Positions 26,048 to 34,876 of a stretch of DNA of 64,000 nt are shown piece after piece (the stretch's first letter is position 1; every line of letters starts with the position of its first letter). The stretch spans positions 1,178,001 to 1,242,000 of the forward strand of contig NZ_JANADR010000001.1 of assembly GCF_024199925.1 (NCBI RefSeq), in the 5' to 3' direction. The notes beneath the pieces are model-generated. The model ran no database searches, was not told the DNA's origin, and saw only the letters and a program-made list of their open reading frames with translations. This stretch comes from Bradyrhizobium sp. CCGUVB1N3 (lineage in GTDB: Bacteria > Pseudomonadota > Alphaproteobacteria > Rhizobiales > Xanthobacteraceae). A program made the translations under genes and the position numbers.

Positions 26048-26260
26048 ATGAAGCTCCTGATGATCTCAGGCCTGACCACCATCGCGCTCTTCTTGGCCGC
26101 AACGAGCATTCCGCGAGCACATCCACCATCGGTGAGTCGCACATCGGTAGCAGAGATGCCCACGGTGCAAGAGATGCAAAAGGTGGCGCAACAAAGCAAA
26201 CTACCAGTTGAAGATTTTGAAGATCGATCACTGGTGTTTCCAAGGGAAACACAGCGGTAG
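26048..26260 (+). CDS. Small secreted protein
   Basis: A 70-residue protein with a signal peptide (MKLLMISGLTTIALFLAATS) and a short acidic mature part (VQEMQKVAQQSKLPVEDFEDRS). ATG 26048 has GGAGG 5 bases upstream. No family recognised. Confidence 0.55.
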   Translation: MKLLMISGLTTIALFLAATSIPRAHPPSVSRTSVAEMPTVQEMQKVAQQSKLPVEDFEDRSLVFPRETQR

Positions 26261-26392
26261 AGAGAATGCTGCCATCGTGTCGCGAACTAACTGTGGTTCG
26301 AGCATGCATCGGGCAGTTCGTGTGCCATCAAACAGCTCGATGTATCAGGCGGCTGGTCCGCCTGCGAGAGCAGCAATGTCTCAAGCGCCGTC

Positions 26393-26614
26393 TCAAGGAC
26401 TCATGAAAATCGGGCTGATCTCAACAGGATCCCCGGGCAGAAGCACCGCACGGTGGAGGTCGATCTCAAGGACAGCCAATAGTAGCACTAGCACGGCGAC
26501 GATGTAGACGAGCAGTGGCGACGCGGCCTGGTTGGCGGGATTTCGCGGCAGCAAAGCGCGAAAGTGCCACAACCACGAGATGAGCTGCCGATATGCTTTC
26601 GGGTGCAGTTGCAT
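26393..26614 (-). CDS. Small single-helix membrane protein
   Basis: A 73-residue protein. A basic/aromatic N-terminus (MQLHPKAYRQLISWLWHFRAL) precedes one membrane helix (SPLLVYIVAVLVLLLAVLEI). ATG 26614 is divergent from the FixK-type box upstream of the cytochrome gene, so both genes may share the control region. Function unknown. Confidence 0.6.
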   Translation of the reverse strand: MQLHPKAYRQLISWLWHFRALLPRNPANQAASPLLVYIVAVLVLLLAVLEIDLHRAVLLPGDPVEISPIFMSP

Positions 26615-26721
26615 GTTCGGCCTCGATTGGTGAGGGCGCCCTTTGGCAAGCCTGCGATCACGTAGGTCGCCATTCAAGGCGCCGCTTGTCGCACCCTGGA
26701 ACCGGACACGAGCTCCCTTCG

Positions 26722-26735
26722 TTGAGCTGAATCAA
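26722..26735 (+). promoter_or_regulatory. FixK/FNR-type box
   Basis: TTGA-GCTGAA-TCAA matches the FixK2 box (TTGA-N6-TCAA). It lies 67 bp before the ATG of the WD40-cytochrome gene, leaving room for a promoter with the box near -40. This links the formate dehydrogenase locus to low-oxygen control by FixK2 in bradyrhizobia (family knowledge). Confidence 0.7.
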
Positions 26736-26802
26736 ATGGGGTTGTTATTTCTCCGGGAGCCAAGGCTGCCGGTTGTTTCGCTGCAATCGTCTCCGACGAC
26801 CC

Positions 26803-28095
26803 ATGGATTGGACCTTGCGTCTCGCGACCGTGCTTCTGACGGCATCGCTGCTCCCGGCGCTGCAACCCGCGCAGGCCCAGTTGGCGGGACATGGCGGGCC
26901 TGTCCGGGCGATCGCCGTCTCGGCCGATGGCAAGACCGTTTTGTCGGGTAGCTTCGACACTGCAGCGATCCGATGGTCCCTGGCAACCGAGTCCGCCGAG
27001 CAGGTCCTTCGCTTCCATTCGGGTGCGGTGAACGCGGTTGCCTTCCTCGGAGATGGAAGAATGGCAACGGCTGGTGCGGACAGCCAGATTGCTATTTGGA
27101 CGCCAGGCCGGCCACAGCCCGACCGGGTTTTCGAAGGTCATACCGGACCCATTGTCGGGCTCGCCGTTTCGCCCGATGCATCGAAGCTCGCATCAGCCTC
27201 GTGGGATCATACCGCGCGGCTTTGGTCGCTGTCGGATGGCACGTCGCGCGTGCTGGAGGGGCATTCGCAAAACGTCAACGGCGTTTCCTTTACGCCAGAC
27301 GGACAATCGCTCGTGAGCGTCGGCTACGATCTTACGGCGCGGGTCTGGCATTTGGCGGATGGGACATCCGAGACTGCGACCTTGCCGGCGCCATTGAACG
27401 CAGTTGCGATCGCACCGGATGGCGATATCGTCACGGGCGCAGCGGACGGCAGGCTACGCATGATAACCTCAGATGGCAAGGAAAGCGGTGACGCTGCTGC
27501 TGGCGCCACGCCGATCGTGGCCCTGGCGATCTCGCATGACGGTGCCTTGATTGCCGCAGCCGGCATTGGCGGCACCGTAGCGATCGTCGATCGCAAGGCG
27601 CGCAGCGTGCTGCGCACGCTCGCCGGGCCCGGCATGCCGGTCTGGTCGGTTGCGTTCCTGCCCGATGGCGCGACGCTCCTGACCGGCGGTGCTGATGGCA
27701 AGATCAGGCGCTGGAACGCACTGACCGGCGCGGCGATCGGCTCGAACCTGCTGGGCACGCCGGCGGATCCACTCGCCGCCTATGCCGGCGATCATGGCGC
27801 CGAAATCTTCAGAGCCTGCATCGCCTGCCACACATTGTCGGAGACGGAGGTGCAGCGTGCCGGCCCGACGCTTGCCGGACTTTACGGTCGGAAGATCGCC
27901 TCGCTGCCGGGCTACCGCTTCTCCGACGCGCTCAAGAGGATGGACATCGTCTGGACGCCAGAGACCGTGTCAAAACTGTTCGAGATCGGGCCGAACGCCT
28001 ACACGCCCGGCACGAAGATGCCGGAGCAGCACATCGGCTCGGCCGAAGACCGCCGGGCGCTCACGGATTTTCTGGCGCGTGCGACGTCGAAATAG
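26803..28095 (+). CDS. Periplasmic WD40-repeat / c-type cytochrome fusion
   Basis: A 430-residue exported protein. Signal peptide (1-24, cleavage after AQA). WD40-like repeats at about 27-315 (repeated HSGAVNAVAF, HTGPIVGLAV, HSQNVNGVSF and DGKIRRW-type endings) form a predicted beta-propeller. A C-terminal cytochrome c domain follows, with haem-binding CIACH, AGPTLAGLYGR and a distal Met in GTKMPEQH. ATG 26803 starts the signal; Met at 26773 is unlikely. It is the first gene after the FixK box and probably carries electrons in the periplasm for the formate locus (inference). Confidence 0.85.
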   Translation: MDWTLRLATVLLTASLLPALQPAQAQLAGHGGPVRAIAVSADGKTVLSGSFDTAAIRWSLATESAEQVLRFHSGAVNAVAFLGDGRMATAGADSQIAIWTPGRPQPDRVFEGHTGPIVGLAVSPDASKLASASWDHTARLWSLSDGTSRVLEGHSQNVNGVSFTPDGQSLVSVGYDLTARVWHLADGTSETATLPAPLNAVAIAPDGDIVTGAADGRLRMITSDGKESGDAAAGATPIVALAISHDGALIAAAGIGGTVAIVDRKARSVLRTLAGPGMPVWSVAFLPDGATLLTGGADGKIRRWNALTGAAIGSNLLGTPADPLAAYAGDHGAEIFRACIACHTLSETEVQRAGPTLAGLYGRKIASLPGYRFSDALKRMDIVWTPETVSKLFEIGPNAYTPGTKMPEQHIGSAEDRRALTDFLARATSK

Positions 28096-28155
28096 CCCTG
28101 GAAATAGCCCCACTTGACTCTAATACCCCGGCCATTGCTCCACGGGAGATTGGGA

Positions 28156-30174
28156 CTAATCCTTGTTCTCGCGTTGACGCAGATAGTCATCCGTCGTCCG
28201 TGGCGGCGCGCGTTCCGGTACGCCCTGGGACGGATCGAACTGCTGTTCACTCATCACGATGACGCGGCAGTCGGCGCACATCCGCAAGGCCTCGAGCCTC
28301 TTGTCGCCGGCGGGATACATCCAATGCCGGCCCTCGAGCTTTGCCGCAATCCGGTCGATCGTGCTCTTCACGCCGAAGGGGGTGCCGCAGCGGATGCACA
28401 GCGCGGGCTCTTCCTCCTTGACCACGACCGCAGACGCGCGCGCCGCGCGGAAATCGATCTGCGGCTTGAGCGTGATGACCTTTTCAGGGCAGGTGCTCTG
28501 GCACAGGCCGCATTGCACGCAGGCGTCTTCGACGAACTTGAGCACAGGACGCTCGGGATCGTCGCGAAGCGCGCCGGTCGGACAGACCGAGACACAGGAT
28601 AGGCACAGCGTGCAACCATCCGTATTGACGCTGATCGCGCCAATCGGTGCGCCTTGCGGCAAAGCGATCACATCGATCGGCTTTGGTGCCAGGCGGTGCA
28701 ATTCGCTGAGGGCAAATCGCAGCAGATCGCGCCGCTTTCCGACAGTCCTGAAGGTTGCGGGCGTCTCGACCGTTGCAAGCATCTCGATTCCGCCCAGTTG
28801 CGCACCCAGCGCGTCGGGATCGTCGGTTTCGATCGTCGCGACACGACGTCCGTCAAATCCGAGGCCCGCAAGAATGGCCTCGGCCACGGCGATCGTCTGC
28901 AATAGTCCGGTCACCTCGTGCCGCGGTTTTGCGCGCAGCAGAAAACGTATGGCTGACGCGCCATAGGCGAACGCGCCGATCACCGCTTCCAGCCCGACCT
29001 GCGTCAGCTCGTTGACGGCGAGGGGAAGCAGGCTAGCCGGCAATCCGTCGCCGTGACGGGCGAGCGCATCGATCAGCGGCGTGCCGTGCTGGCTGTCATG
29101 CAGCAGCAGCACCGGATGCGCGCCGCCAGCCTCGTGATAGGCGCGCAACATGGCGCGAAGAATCTGCAACTGGGTGTCGGCGGGCGGCAGCGCGTAGGAT
29201 GCAGCTCCGGTCGGACAGGCTGCAGCGCATTGCCCGCAGCCTGCGCAGACTTCCGCGTTGACAGCGACATGATCGCCGGCAGGCGTGATCGCGCCGGTCG
29301 GGCACAGATCGAGGCAGCGATGGCAACCGATCAGCTTCGAGCGCGAATGCGCGCAAAGGGCAGGCGTGAAGTCGACATATTTGGGTTTGTCAAAACTGCC
29401 GATGAGATCGCGCGCAGCAAGTATCGCGCGCAGCACAGCGGCGGGATCCTTGGGATCTGCGCGCAGGTAGCCGTCGCGCAGATCGTGCGCGGGAAACAGC
29501 GGCGACTCGCCGGAGAGGTCGAGCACGAGATTGCAGCACGAGGTCGCCCCGTTGCGCGCGGCTTCGAACACGAAGTGGTCGCGCGAAGACGGTCGGGGCC
29601 ACGCGTAGTCGTCGATCGTAAGCTCGAAGGCGCCAAAATGTCCCCTGGCATTGCGGATGGTTCCCTTCACGATCGGGAAGACCGTCGCCGCAGGCGGCGT
29701 GATGTCTGTCGGCTGCTTGAGCATGACCGTGACATCGAGGTGGTCCGCGAGCAGCCGGCCCGCTTCGATCGCCGCCTCGTCGCGTCCATAGATCAGGATG
29801 ATGCCTTCGCTCGACAGCGTGACGAGCGCATAATCCGGTCTCGGAATCGCAGCCGCCGCAAGCAGCGCGGCCATCTTCGCGCCCGCATTCGCGCCATCGC
29901 GCGACCAGCCCGCCGTCTCGCGGATGTTGACGAAGGTGATCCCGTCAGGGCGCTCGCCGGCCTCATCGGTAAACTGCGCCGCCTGCTGCGTGCAAGCGAC
30001 CGTCAGCGGGCCGTCAGCCTTTGCGGCGCTGCGGAAGTGATCGAGCTCCGCGCCGCAGAGATGTCGAAAGCCTTTGATCTCACAGTTGGGGCAGCCACGC
30101 CGGATCGCCGCCGTGTCGAGGCGCATCGTGTCTTCACACGAGCAGATCAGGACGGTCTTCGCTGGCTGCTCCAG
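28156..30174 (-). CDS. Multi-[4Fe-4S] ferredoxin-type protein of the formate dehydrogenase locus
   Basis: About 672 residues. The N-terminal domain starts VLICSCEDTM and carries further Cys (GCPNC, HLCGAE). Four ferredoxin-like clusters follow: CHRCLDLCP, CAGCGQCAAACP, CTLCLSCVSVCP and CVQCGLCQSTCP. A zinc-ribbon-like CIRCGTPFG...CADC end closes the protein. The conserved VLICSCEDT start lies upstream of the first ATG (30126). The best start is CTG 30174, which has GGAGGG exactly 6 bases upstream. Divergent from the accessory operon. Likely a cytoplasmic electron carrier for formate oxidation (inference). Confidence 0.85.
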   Translation of the reverse strand: MEQPAKTVLICSCEDTMRLDTAAIRRGCPNCEIKGFRHLCGAELDHFRSAAKADGPLTVACTQQAAQFTDEAGERPDGITFVNIRETAGWSRDGANAGAKMAALLAAAAIPRPDYALVTLSSEGIILIYGRDEAAIEAGRLLADHLDVTVMLKQPTDITPPAATVFPIVKGTIRNARGHFGAFELTIDDYAWPRPSSRDHFVFEAARNGATSCCNLVLDLSGESPLFPAHDLRDGYLRADPKDPAAVLRAILAARDLIGSFDKPKYVDFTPALCAHSRSKLIGCHRCLDLCPTGAITPAGDHVAVNAEVCAGCGQCAAACPTGAASYALPPADTQLQILRAMLRAYHEAGGAHPVLLLHDSQHGTPLIDALARHGDGLPASLLPLAVNELTQVGLEAVIGAFAYGASAIRFLLRAKPRHEVTGLLQTIAVAEAILAGLGFDGRRVATIETDDPDALGAQLGGIEMLATVETPATFRTVGKRRDLLRFALSELHRLAPKPIDVIALPQGAPIGAISVNTDGCTLCLSCVSVCPTGALRDDPERPVLKFVEDACVQCGLCQSTCPEKVITLKPQIDFRAARASAVVVKEEEPALCIRCGTPFGVKSTIDRIAAKLEGRHWMYPAGDKRLEALRMCADCRVIVMSEQQFDPSQGVPERAPPRTTDDYLRQRENKD

Positions 30175-30241
30175 GTGTGTCCCTCCGTCAGTGCGGCGCG
30201 GACTTGGCGGACTCGCGCCGATCCTTTGCCTCGTATAGATA

Positions 30242-30255
30242 TTCCCTATCGGGAA
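30242..30255. promoter_or_regulatory. Dyad in the divergent promoter region
   Basis: TTCCC-TATC-GGGAA, a perfect 5-bp inverted repeat, lies in the 104-bp gap between the ferredoxin gene and the accessory operon; TATAGATATTC lies beside it. Candidate operator for both directions. Confidence 0.4.
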
Positions 30256-30278
30256 GAAAAGGAAAGTGGAGGACGGTC

Positions 30279-31034
30279 TTGCCGTCGACCCCTACCACCC
30301 ATGTTTCCCTGGCGGAACCGATCCATCTGCCGCCGCCATTCGCGCTCGTCCGGCTGCGCGAGAGCGGAGACGCCTTTGCCCACGCTTGCCGCATTGCACC
30401 CGAGAGCGGCGCCGGTACGCTGGTCTATGTCGGACGGTTCGATCTCGCCGAATTCGCCGTGGTGCTCGAGCCAGGCGAACCCTTGAGCACCGCGCGCCGC
30501 GCCTTCTACGCCAGCATGGTCGCGCTCACCGATGCTCTTCGTGCCTATGCGCCGCCGAACAAGACGGTCGCGATCGACTGGCCCGACGCGGTCCGGATCG
30601 ACGGTGGGCTGGTCGGCGGCGGGCGGATGGGATGGCCGTCGTCCGCGTGCGAGGACGAGCCGCCCGCATGGCTCGTGTTTGGCGCCATGATCCGAACCGT
30701 CGCAATGACTGACCATGGGCCCGGCGTTCATCCGCTCGCGTCTGCGCTGGACGAGGAGGGCTTCGGCGAAGCGGGCGCGGTTCAGGTGACCGAGGCCTTT
30801 GCGCGGCACCTGATGCGGGCGATCAATAATTGGCAGGTCGATGGCTTTGACAGCGTCGCGCGCGACTACCTCAGCCGGGTGCCCCGCGAGCGGCAAACCG
30901 TCCTGCGGATCGATGATCGCGGCGATCTCCTCACACGCCGCATCGGCACCGACACGATTGAACGGAGGGAACTCGTCAGCGCGCTCGCCTCGCCATCTTG
31001 GCTCGATCCGAAGCACGGAGGGCCGCGGCTGTGA
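30279..31034 (+). CDS. Biotin/lipoate-protein-ligase-like protein
   Basis: A 251-residue protein with the lipoate/biotin ligase fold signature (KTVAIDWPDAVRIDGGLVGGGRMG around 100-125; AWLVFGAMIRTV strand). The TTG start at 30279 has GGAGG 7 bases upstream. Its stop overlaps the DUF6505 start (GTGA). No lipoylated substrate is evident. It recurs in formate dehydrogenase loci, suggesting a role in enzyme maturation rather than general lipoylation (inference). Confidence 0.75.
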   Translation: MPSTPTTHVSLAEPIHLPPPFALVRLRESGDAFAHACRIAPESGAGTLVYVGRFDLAEFAVVLEPGEPLSTARRAFYASMVALTDALRAYAPPNKTVAIDWPDAVRIDGGLVGGGRMGWPSSACEDEPPAWLVFGAMIRTVAMTDHGPGVHPLASALDEEGFGEAGAVQVTEAFARHLMRAINNWQVDGFDSVARDYLSRVPRERQTVLRIDDRGDLLTRRIGTDTIERRELVSALASPSWLDPKHGGPRL

Positions 31035-31570
31035 AACTCTTGCGCGCCATCGCGCTCGATCCCTCCGACACCTTCGTGTTCGACGTGGCGGCCGTCTCAG
31101 GCGAATGGGCGGTCTCCGGCGCCTTCCGCTTCTGCGATCAGGATCCGGCGACTCTGAGCGGCAAGGCGCGCGCGGCCTTCCGCAGCGGCTTCCTCGGCGT
31201 GCAATCCTGGGGATGGTCGACGTTGGTGCAGATCGTCCCGGCGACGCAGGACGATTGCCGGGGGCTTATCGAACTGCTTGCCAGGCGGCTCGTCGACCGC
31301 TTCGGCGCGCCGGACATTGCAACTGCGAGAGCTGCGGCGGAGGAGGAGGTCGCCTTCGCGCAATCGCTCTGCACCTATCCGATCAGCTCGCTCATTGCCG
31401 TCCATCGCTCGGCAAGCGACGGCGAGGTCCGCGAGGCCTTCCGCAGGCTGCAACTGCGCGAAGGGCAGGGCCATGGCAAGGCATTCTCATTCATGGAGGT
31501 GGAGGACGATGTCGAGCCAGACAGCGATCTCCACCTTGCCGATCTGGGCCGGGAGCCTCGAAACCGATGA
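31031..31570 (+). CDS. DUF6505-type formate dehydrogenase accessory protein
   Basis: A 179-residue soluble protein. GTG 31031 overlaps the previous stop. Recognisable parts are KLLRAIALDPSDTFVFD at the N-terminus, FRSGFLGVQSWGWSTLVQI in the middle and EEEVAFAQSLCTYPISSLIAVHRS. I recall this as DUF6505 from similar loci. No enzymatic motif. Coupled with its neighbours on both sides. Confidence 0.7.
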   Translation: MKLLRAIALDPSDTFVFDVAAVSGEWAVSGAFRFCDQDPATLSGKARAAFRSGFLGVQSWGWSTLVQIVPATQDDCRGLIELLARRLVDRFGAPDIATARAAAEEEVAFAQSLCTYPISSLIAVHRSASDGEVREAFRRLQLREGQGHGKAFSFMEVEDDVEPDSDLHLADLGREPRNR

Positions 31571-32574
31571 GGGATTTCTGGATCGCGTGCGGCCACCATC
31601 TGCTCGATCGCGACGAGAGCGGCCGGCTCTGCGTCACGGATGAATTCCTGAAGGCCTATTTTGTCCGTCCCGAGCTGATGCCGCCGGACGATGCATGCCC
31701 GGTCGAAAGAAGGCTGCACCGCGAGCTGCTCGCTGGTCCGCGCCAGCCGGTGGACGATGACGAGATCGCTGCGATTACCGATCAGGACGCACGCGAAAAC
31801 TGGCGGTTCGTACTCGCTTTTCGCGATCTCCTGCTGCGGCATCCGACGCTCGAGGCTGCTTACCTTGCAACCGTCCGATCGCGGACCAACGATCTGCCGC
31901 CGCTGTTCGTCAATCATCTCGTGCACGTGATCCTGCGCAACGCGCTCGATCGCTGCGACGATCCGTTCGTACCGCGTGCCGCCGAACTGTTCTTCCGCCG
32001 GCAGCGCGTCCTGCCGCATGAACAGGCCTTGCTGCTCGGCGATGAAGAGGTGGTCTGTGGGCAGAGCCCGACCCCAGTGCTCTCGCTGATGTCGATGCTG
32101 GGGGCTGTAACCGACGCCCAGCTTGACGTGCTGAACGAGGAGAATGCCGACGAGTATTGGCAGCGCAGCGACCATTTCGACATGGCGTTCGACCTCACCT
32201 CGGGTGGCCGCGGCCCGCATGCGCTCGCGCAGGCGATGGCGCGCTGGATTTCCCATCTGCTAGCGGTCGACGTCGCCATCGAGCCGTTGCGCGAACTGCA
32301 GGATGCGCAGGTCAGCTGGTATGTCGGGCTGGACACGGACGCCACGGGTCTCGGCGACCGTCTCTGGCATGGCGAGCAGCTCGACGAACGTAGCACCGGA
32401 CGCGTGCTCGCGTTGTTTCGGCTGACGTTTGCGGACGCCGGCGCGGCCACGGAGGATATGCGGGGCGAGCCCGTCTATCTCATCCTGGCGATGACGCCGG
32501 ACCAGAAGCTTCGGATGAAGCCTCAAAATCTGCTCACGGGGCTGCCGATCAAACGCCTGGAGATGGTGACGTGA
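31567..32574 (+). CDS. DUF6352-type formate dehydrogenase accessory protein
   Basis: A 335-residue protein. ATG 31567 overlaps the previous stop (ATGA). The N-terminus MRDFWIACGHHLLDRD continues into CVTDEFLKAYFVRPELMPP; later parts include VNHLVHVILRNALDRCDDPFVPRAAELFFRRQRV and a C-terminal Trp-rich AQVSWYVGLDTDATGLGDRLWHG. This family occurs with formate dehydrogenases. Function unknown; soluble and helical by appearance. Confidence 0.7.
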   Translation: MRDFWIACGHHLLDRDESGRLCVTDEFLKAYFVRPELMPPDDACPVERRLHRELLAGPRQPVDDDEIAAITDQDARENWRFVLAFRDLLLRHPTLEAAYLATVRSRTNDLPPLFVNHLVHVILRNALDRCDDPFVPRAAELFFRRQRVLPHEQALLLGDEEVVCGQSPTPVLSLMSMLGAVTDAQLDVLNEENADEYWQRSDHFDMAFDLTSGGRGPHALAQAMARWISHLLAVDVAIEPLRELQDAQVSWYVGLDTDATGLGDRLWHGEQLDERSTGRVLALFRLTFADAGAATEDMRGEPVYLILAMTPDQKLRMKPQNLLTGLPIKRLEMVT

Positions 32575-33086
32575 GCCCCGCCGCGCTGCCACTCCTGCGC
32601 ATTCCCGTCGGCATCGTGGTCGAGCGGCGCAAGGCCGACTCGCCATGGGCCGACTTCGTCTGGCGCGCTGTCGCCGTGCTGCCGGATGAGCCGGTGATAA
32701 AGCCCTGGACGGTGCTACGCGAAGAGGACGGCAAAACCCTGTTCTATGCCGGCAGCGCCACGGTCGATCTCTATCCGTCTGAGACGGCGCGCTATCGCGA
32801 CAATCTCGCCTCGGGCAGTCCGAGCATCTGGATCGTGTTGTCGCCCGCGGAAAGCGCTTGGCCCTATTCGGTGGCGGCCGCCACCGCCGATCCTGCGGAA
32901 GGCGAGGCGTTCACCGAGGCCGGCACCAATCTCGTCGAGGCGGTGCCGATGCCGGAGGTGCTGCGCGAGGCGATTGAAGGTTTCATAGCCGAGCACCACG
33001 TCGAACGCGAGTTCTTCAAGCGCAAGCGGCGGCAGGCCGATCCGGAGGCGCTGGCGCGCCGCCAGCATGAGGGCGGACACGAATGA
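32571..33086 (+). CDS. DUF3305 protein
   Basis: A 171-residue protein. GTG 32571 overlaps the previous stop. IPVGIVVERRKADSPWADFVWR at the N-terminus is the DUF3305 signature; PWTVLREEDGKTLFYAG and the C-terminal HHVEREFFKRKRRQ follow. DUF3305 and DUF3306 are typical companions of formate dehydrogenase operons. Role unknown, probably assembly. Confidence 0.8.
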   Translation: MSPAALPLLRIPVGIVVERRKADSPWADFVWRAVAVLPDEPVIKPWTVLREEDGKTLFYAGSATVDLYPSETARYRDNLASGSPSIWIVLSPAESAWPYSVAAATADPAEGEAFTEAGTNLVEAVPMPEVLREAIEGFIAEHHVEREFFKRKRRQADPEALARRQHEGGHE

Positions 33087-33724
33087 GCGAGGACAAGCTG
33101 GGTGAGGACAAGTTTCTGGTGCGCTGGTCCCGCCGCAAGCAGGAGGCAAAGGCGAACGCCACGCCGCCGGCCGCGGCAATGCACGACGACGTGCAATCTG
33201 CACCAAAGCCCCCCGTCAAGGACAACGAGGCGGAAGTCGATCTGTCGAGCCTGCCTGCGATCGACTCGATCACGTCAGTAACCGACATCAAGGCCTTTCT
33301 GCGCAAAGGGATTCCGCAGGAGCTGACGCGTGCGGCGCTTCGACGCGCCTGGAGCGCCGATCCGGCCATTCGCGACTTCGTCGGGCTGGCGGAGAACGCC
33401 TGGGACTTCAACGATCCCTCTGCGATGCCCGGTTTCGGTCCGCTGGATTATTCCGAGGGAGAGCTGGCCGCGCTGGTTGACCGGATCCTCGGTGGCCTGC
33501 GCGAGTCGGCCGAGGCTCAGCTTGAGACTTCGGTTGAAGCCACGGATTCTTCGCGAGAATTGCGCCAGGCCGAGACTTCAACGGTCGAGGTTATCGCCGC
33601 GGAATCCGCGACGACCGAAATCGCCTCCGTTCCTGCTGCAACGCAATCGGCGGTCGCTGAAAGCGCCGAGAGCGAACGCGAGCCCATTCGGCGCCGCGCG
33701 CATGGCGGCGCGCTGCCGCGCTAG
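33083..33724 (+). CDS. DUF3306 protein
   Basis: A 213-residue protein. ATG overlaps the DUF3305 stop. FLVRWSRRKQEAK start, IDSITSVTDIKAFLRKGIPQELTRAALRRAWS core and FGPLDY after NAWDFNDP are the DUF3306 features. The last 80 residues are a low-complexity Glu/Ala/Ser tail. Last gene of the coupled accessory run; the next gene follows after a 122-bp gap with dyads. Confidence 0.8.
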   Translation: MSEDKLGEDKFLVRWSRRKQEAKANATPPAAAMHDDVQSAPKPPVKDNEAEVDLSSLPAIDSITSVTDIKAFLRKGIPQELTRAALRRAWSADPAIRDFVGLAENAWDFNDPSAMPGFGPLDYSEGELAALVDRILGGLRESAEAQLETSVEATDSSRELRQAETSTVEVIAAESATTEIASVPAATQSAVAESAESEREPIRRRAHGGALPR

Positions 33725-33742
33725 TAGCCCTAACGAAATACT

Positions 33743-33757
33743 ATAGCCTCAGGCTAT
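33743..33757. promoter_or_regulatory. Dyad upstream of the HTH-TorD gene
   Basis: ATAGCC-TCA-GGCTAT, a perfect 6-bp inverted repeat, about 90 bp before the GTG start of the HTH-TorD gene. A second imperfect dyad (CGCTTTGTAACAAAAGCG, about 33793-33811) lies closer. Either may be an operator for the structural operon. Confidence 0.4.
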
Positions 33758-33846
33758 GGAACGCCCGCGGCATTGGAACTACACTTCGCCTAGCGCTTTG
33801 TAACAAAAGCGTAATCAAGCACCTGGGACTTGGATGGGAGGTCCAC

Positions 33847-34626
33847 GTGCGTGATGATGGCCTCGATCGCGCCATTGACGCCGCTGGCGGCGTTGCCCAG
33901 CTTGCGCGAAAAATCGGCATCAGCCAGCCCTCCGTTTCAAACTGGAGCAAGGTACCCGCACAACGGGTGATCGCTGTCGAAACCGCGACCGGCGTGTCGC
34001 GCAACGAATTGCGGCCTGATCTTTACGGCGAGCCGCCTGTGTCCGAAGACCCGATTGATCCCGTCGACGTGGCGCGTGCGCAGGAATATCTGCTGCTGGC
34101 TTCGCTTCTATCGGCGGCGCCGTCAAGAAGGCTGCTCGATCAATTGGCGGCATTGACCGGCGAGGCGACGCCGCTCGGGCGCGCGCATGCTGCGCTGGCC
34201 GAAGCCGCTGCCGGTGCGGTCGCAGCGAAGGTCGAACGCGAATATTTCGACTTGTTCATCGGTCTCGGCCGCGGCGAACTTCTGCCCTATGCCTCCTACT
34301 ACCTGACCGGCTTTCTCAACGAGCGGCCGCTGTCGCGCCTGCGCGCTGATCTCGCAGCGCGCAGGATCGAGCGCGTCGCGAGCAATTTCGAGCCGGAAGA
34401 TCACGCAGCCATCCTGTGCGAGATCATGGCTGGCTTTGCGGGAGGCCGTTTCGCGGCGTCGTCTGACTCGCAGCGTGCCTTCTTCGAGAAACACGTCGCG
34501 CCCTGGATGGGGCGGCTGTTCGCCGACATCGAAAGCGCGGAGAGCGCCACCTTCTATCGTGCGGTCGGCGCGCTTGGTCGCGCCTTTATGGAGATCGAGA
34601 CGGAAGCATTCACATTCGCCAACTGA
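33847..34626 (+). CDS. HTH-TorD fusion: chaperone for the formate dehydrogenase catalytic subunit
   Basis: A 259-residue protein. Residues 1-62 form a YdaS/Cro-type helix-turn-helix (AIDAAGGVAQLARKIGISQ, then PSVSNWSKVPAQRV, VETATGVSRNELRPDLYG). Residues about 72-255 are a TorD/DmsD-type chaperone with EYFDLFIGLGRGELLPYASY and LTGFLNERPL. TorD proteins bind the TAT signal of molybdoenzymes during cofactor insertion. The HTH is extra relative to classical TorD and could let it regulate its own operon (inference). GTG with GGGAGG upstream. Confidence 0.85.
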   Translation: MRDDGLDRAIDAAGGVAQLARKIGISQPSVSNWSKVPAQRVIAVETATGVSRNELRPDLYGEPPVSEDPIDPVDVARAQEYLLLASLLSAAPSRRLLDQLAALTGEATPLGRAHAALAEAAAGAVAAKVEREYFDLFIGLGRGELLPYASYYLTGFLNERPLSRLRADLAARRIERVASNFEPEDHAAILCEIMAGFAGGRFAASSDSQRAFFEKHVAPWMGRLFADIESAESATFYRAVGALGRAFMEIETEAFTFAN

Positions 34627-34655
34627 CCCGCACGCGCGGATCCAGGAGAGATGCG

Positions 34656-34874
34656 ATGGGTGAATACAGGAAAAACACAGTCGGGCGCCGCGACTTCCTG
34701 CGCAAGGTCGGCATCGGCACGGTCGGTGCCGGCGCGACGCTTGCGACACCGCTGGTCGGGTCCGCCGAGGCCGACAGCGAAACCAACGATGAGAAGCGCA
34801 AGGCGCGCTACAAGGAGACCGATCACGTCAAGGCCTTTTACCGCGTCAATCGTTATCCGGCTAAGGGAGGTTGA
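34656..34874 (+). CDS. Formate dehydrogenase region TAT-target small protein
   Basis: A 72-residue protein with a twin-arginine motif (GRRDFLRKVG) and hydrophobic stretch ending near AEA. The short mature part ends KETDHVKAFYRVNRYP, as in the TIGR02811-type small TAT proteins next to formate dehydrogenase. It overlaps the leader region of the alpha subunit gene. Probably an exported partner of the enzyme; exact role unknown. Confidence 0.8.
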   Translation: MGEYRKNTVGRRDFLRKVGIGTVGAGATLATPLVGSAEADSETNDEKRKARYKETDHVKAFYRVNRYPAKGG

Positions 34875-34876
34875 CC

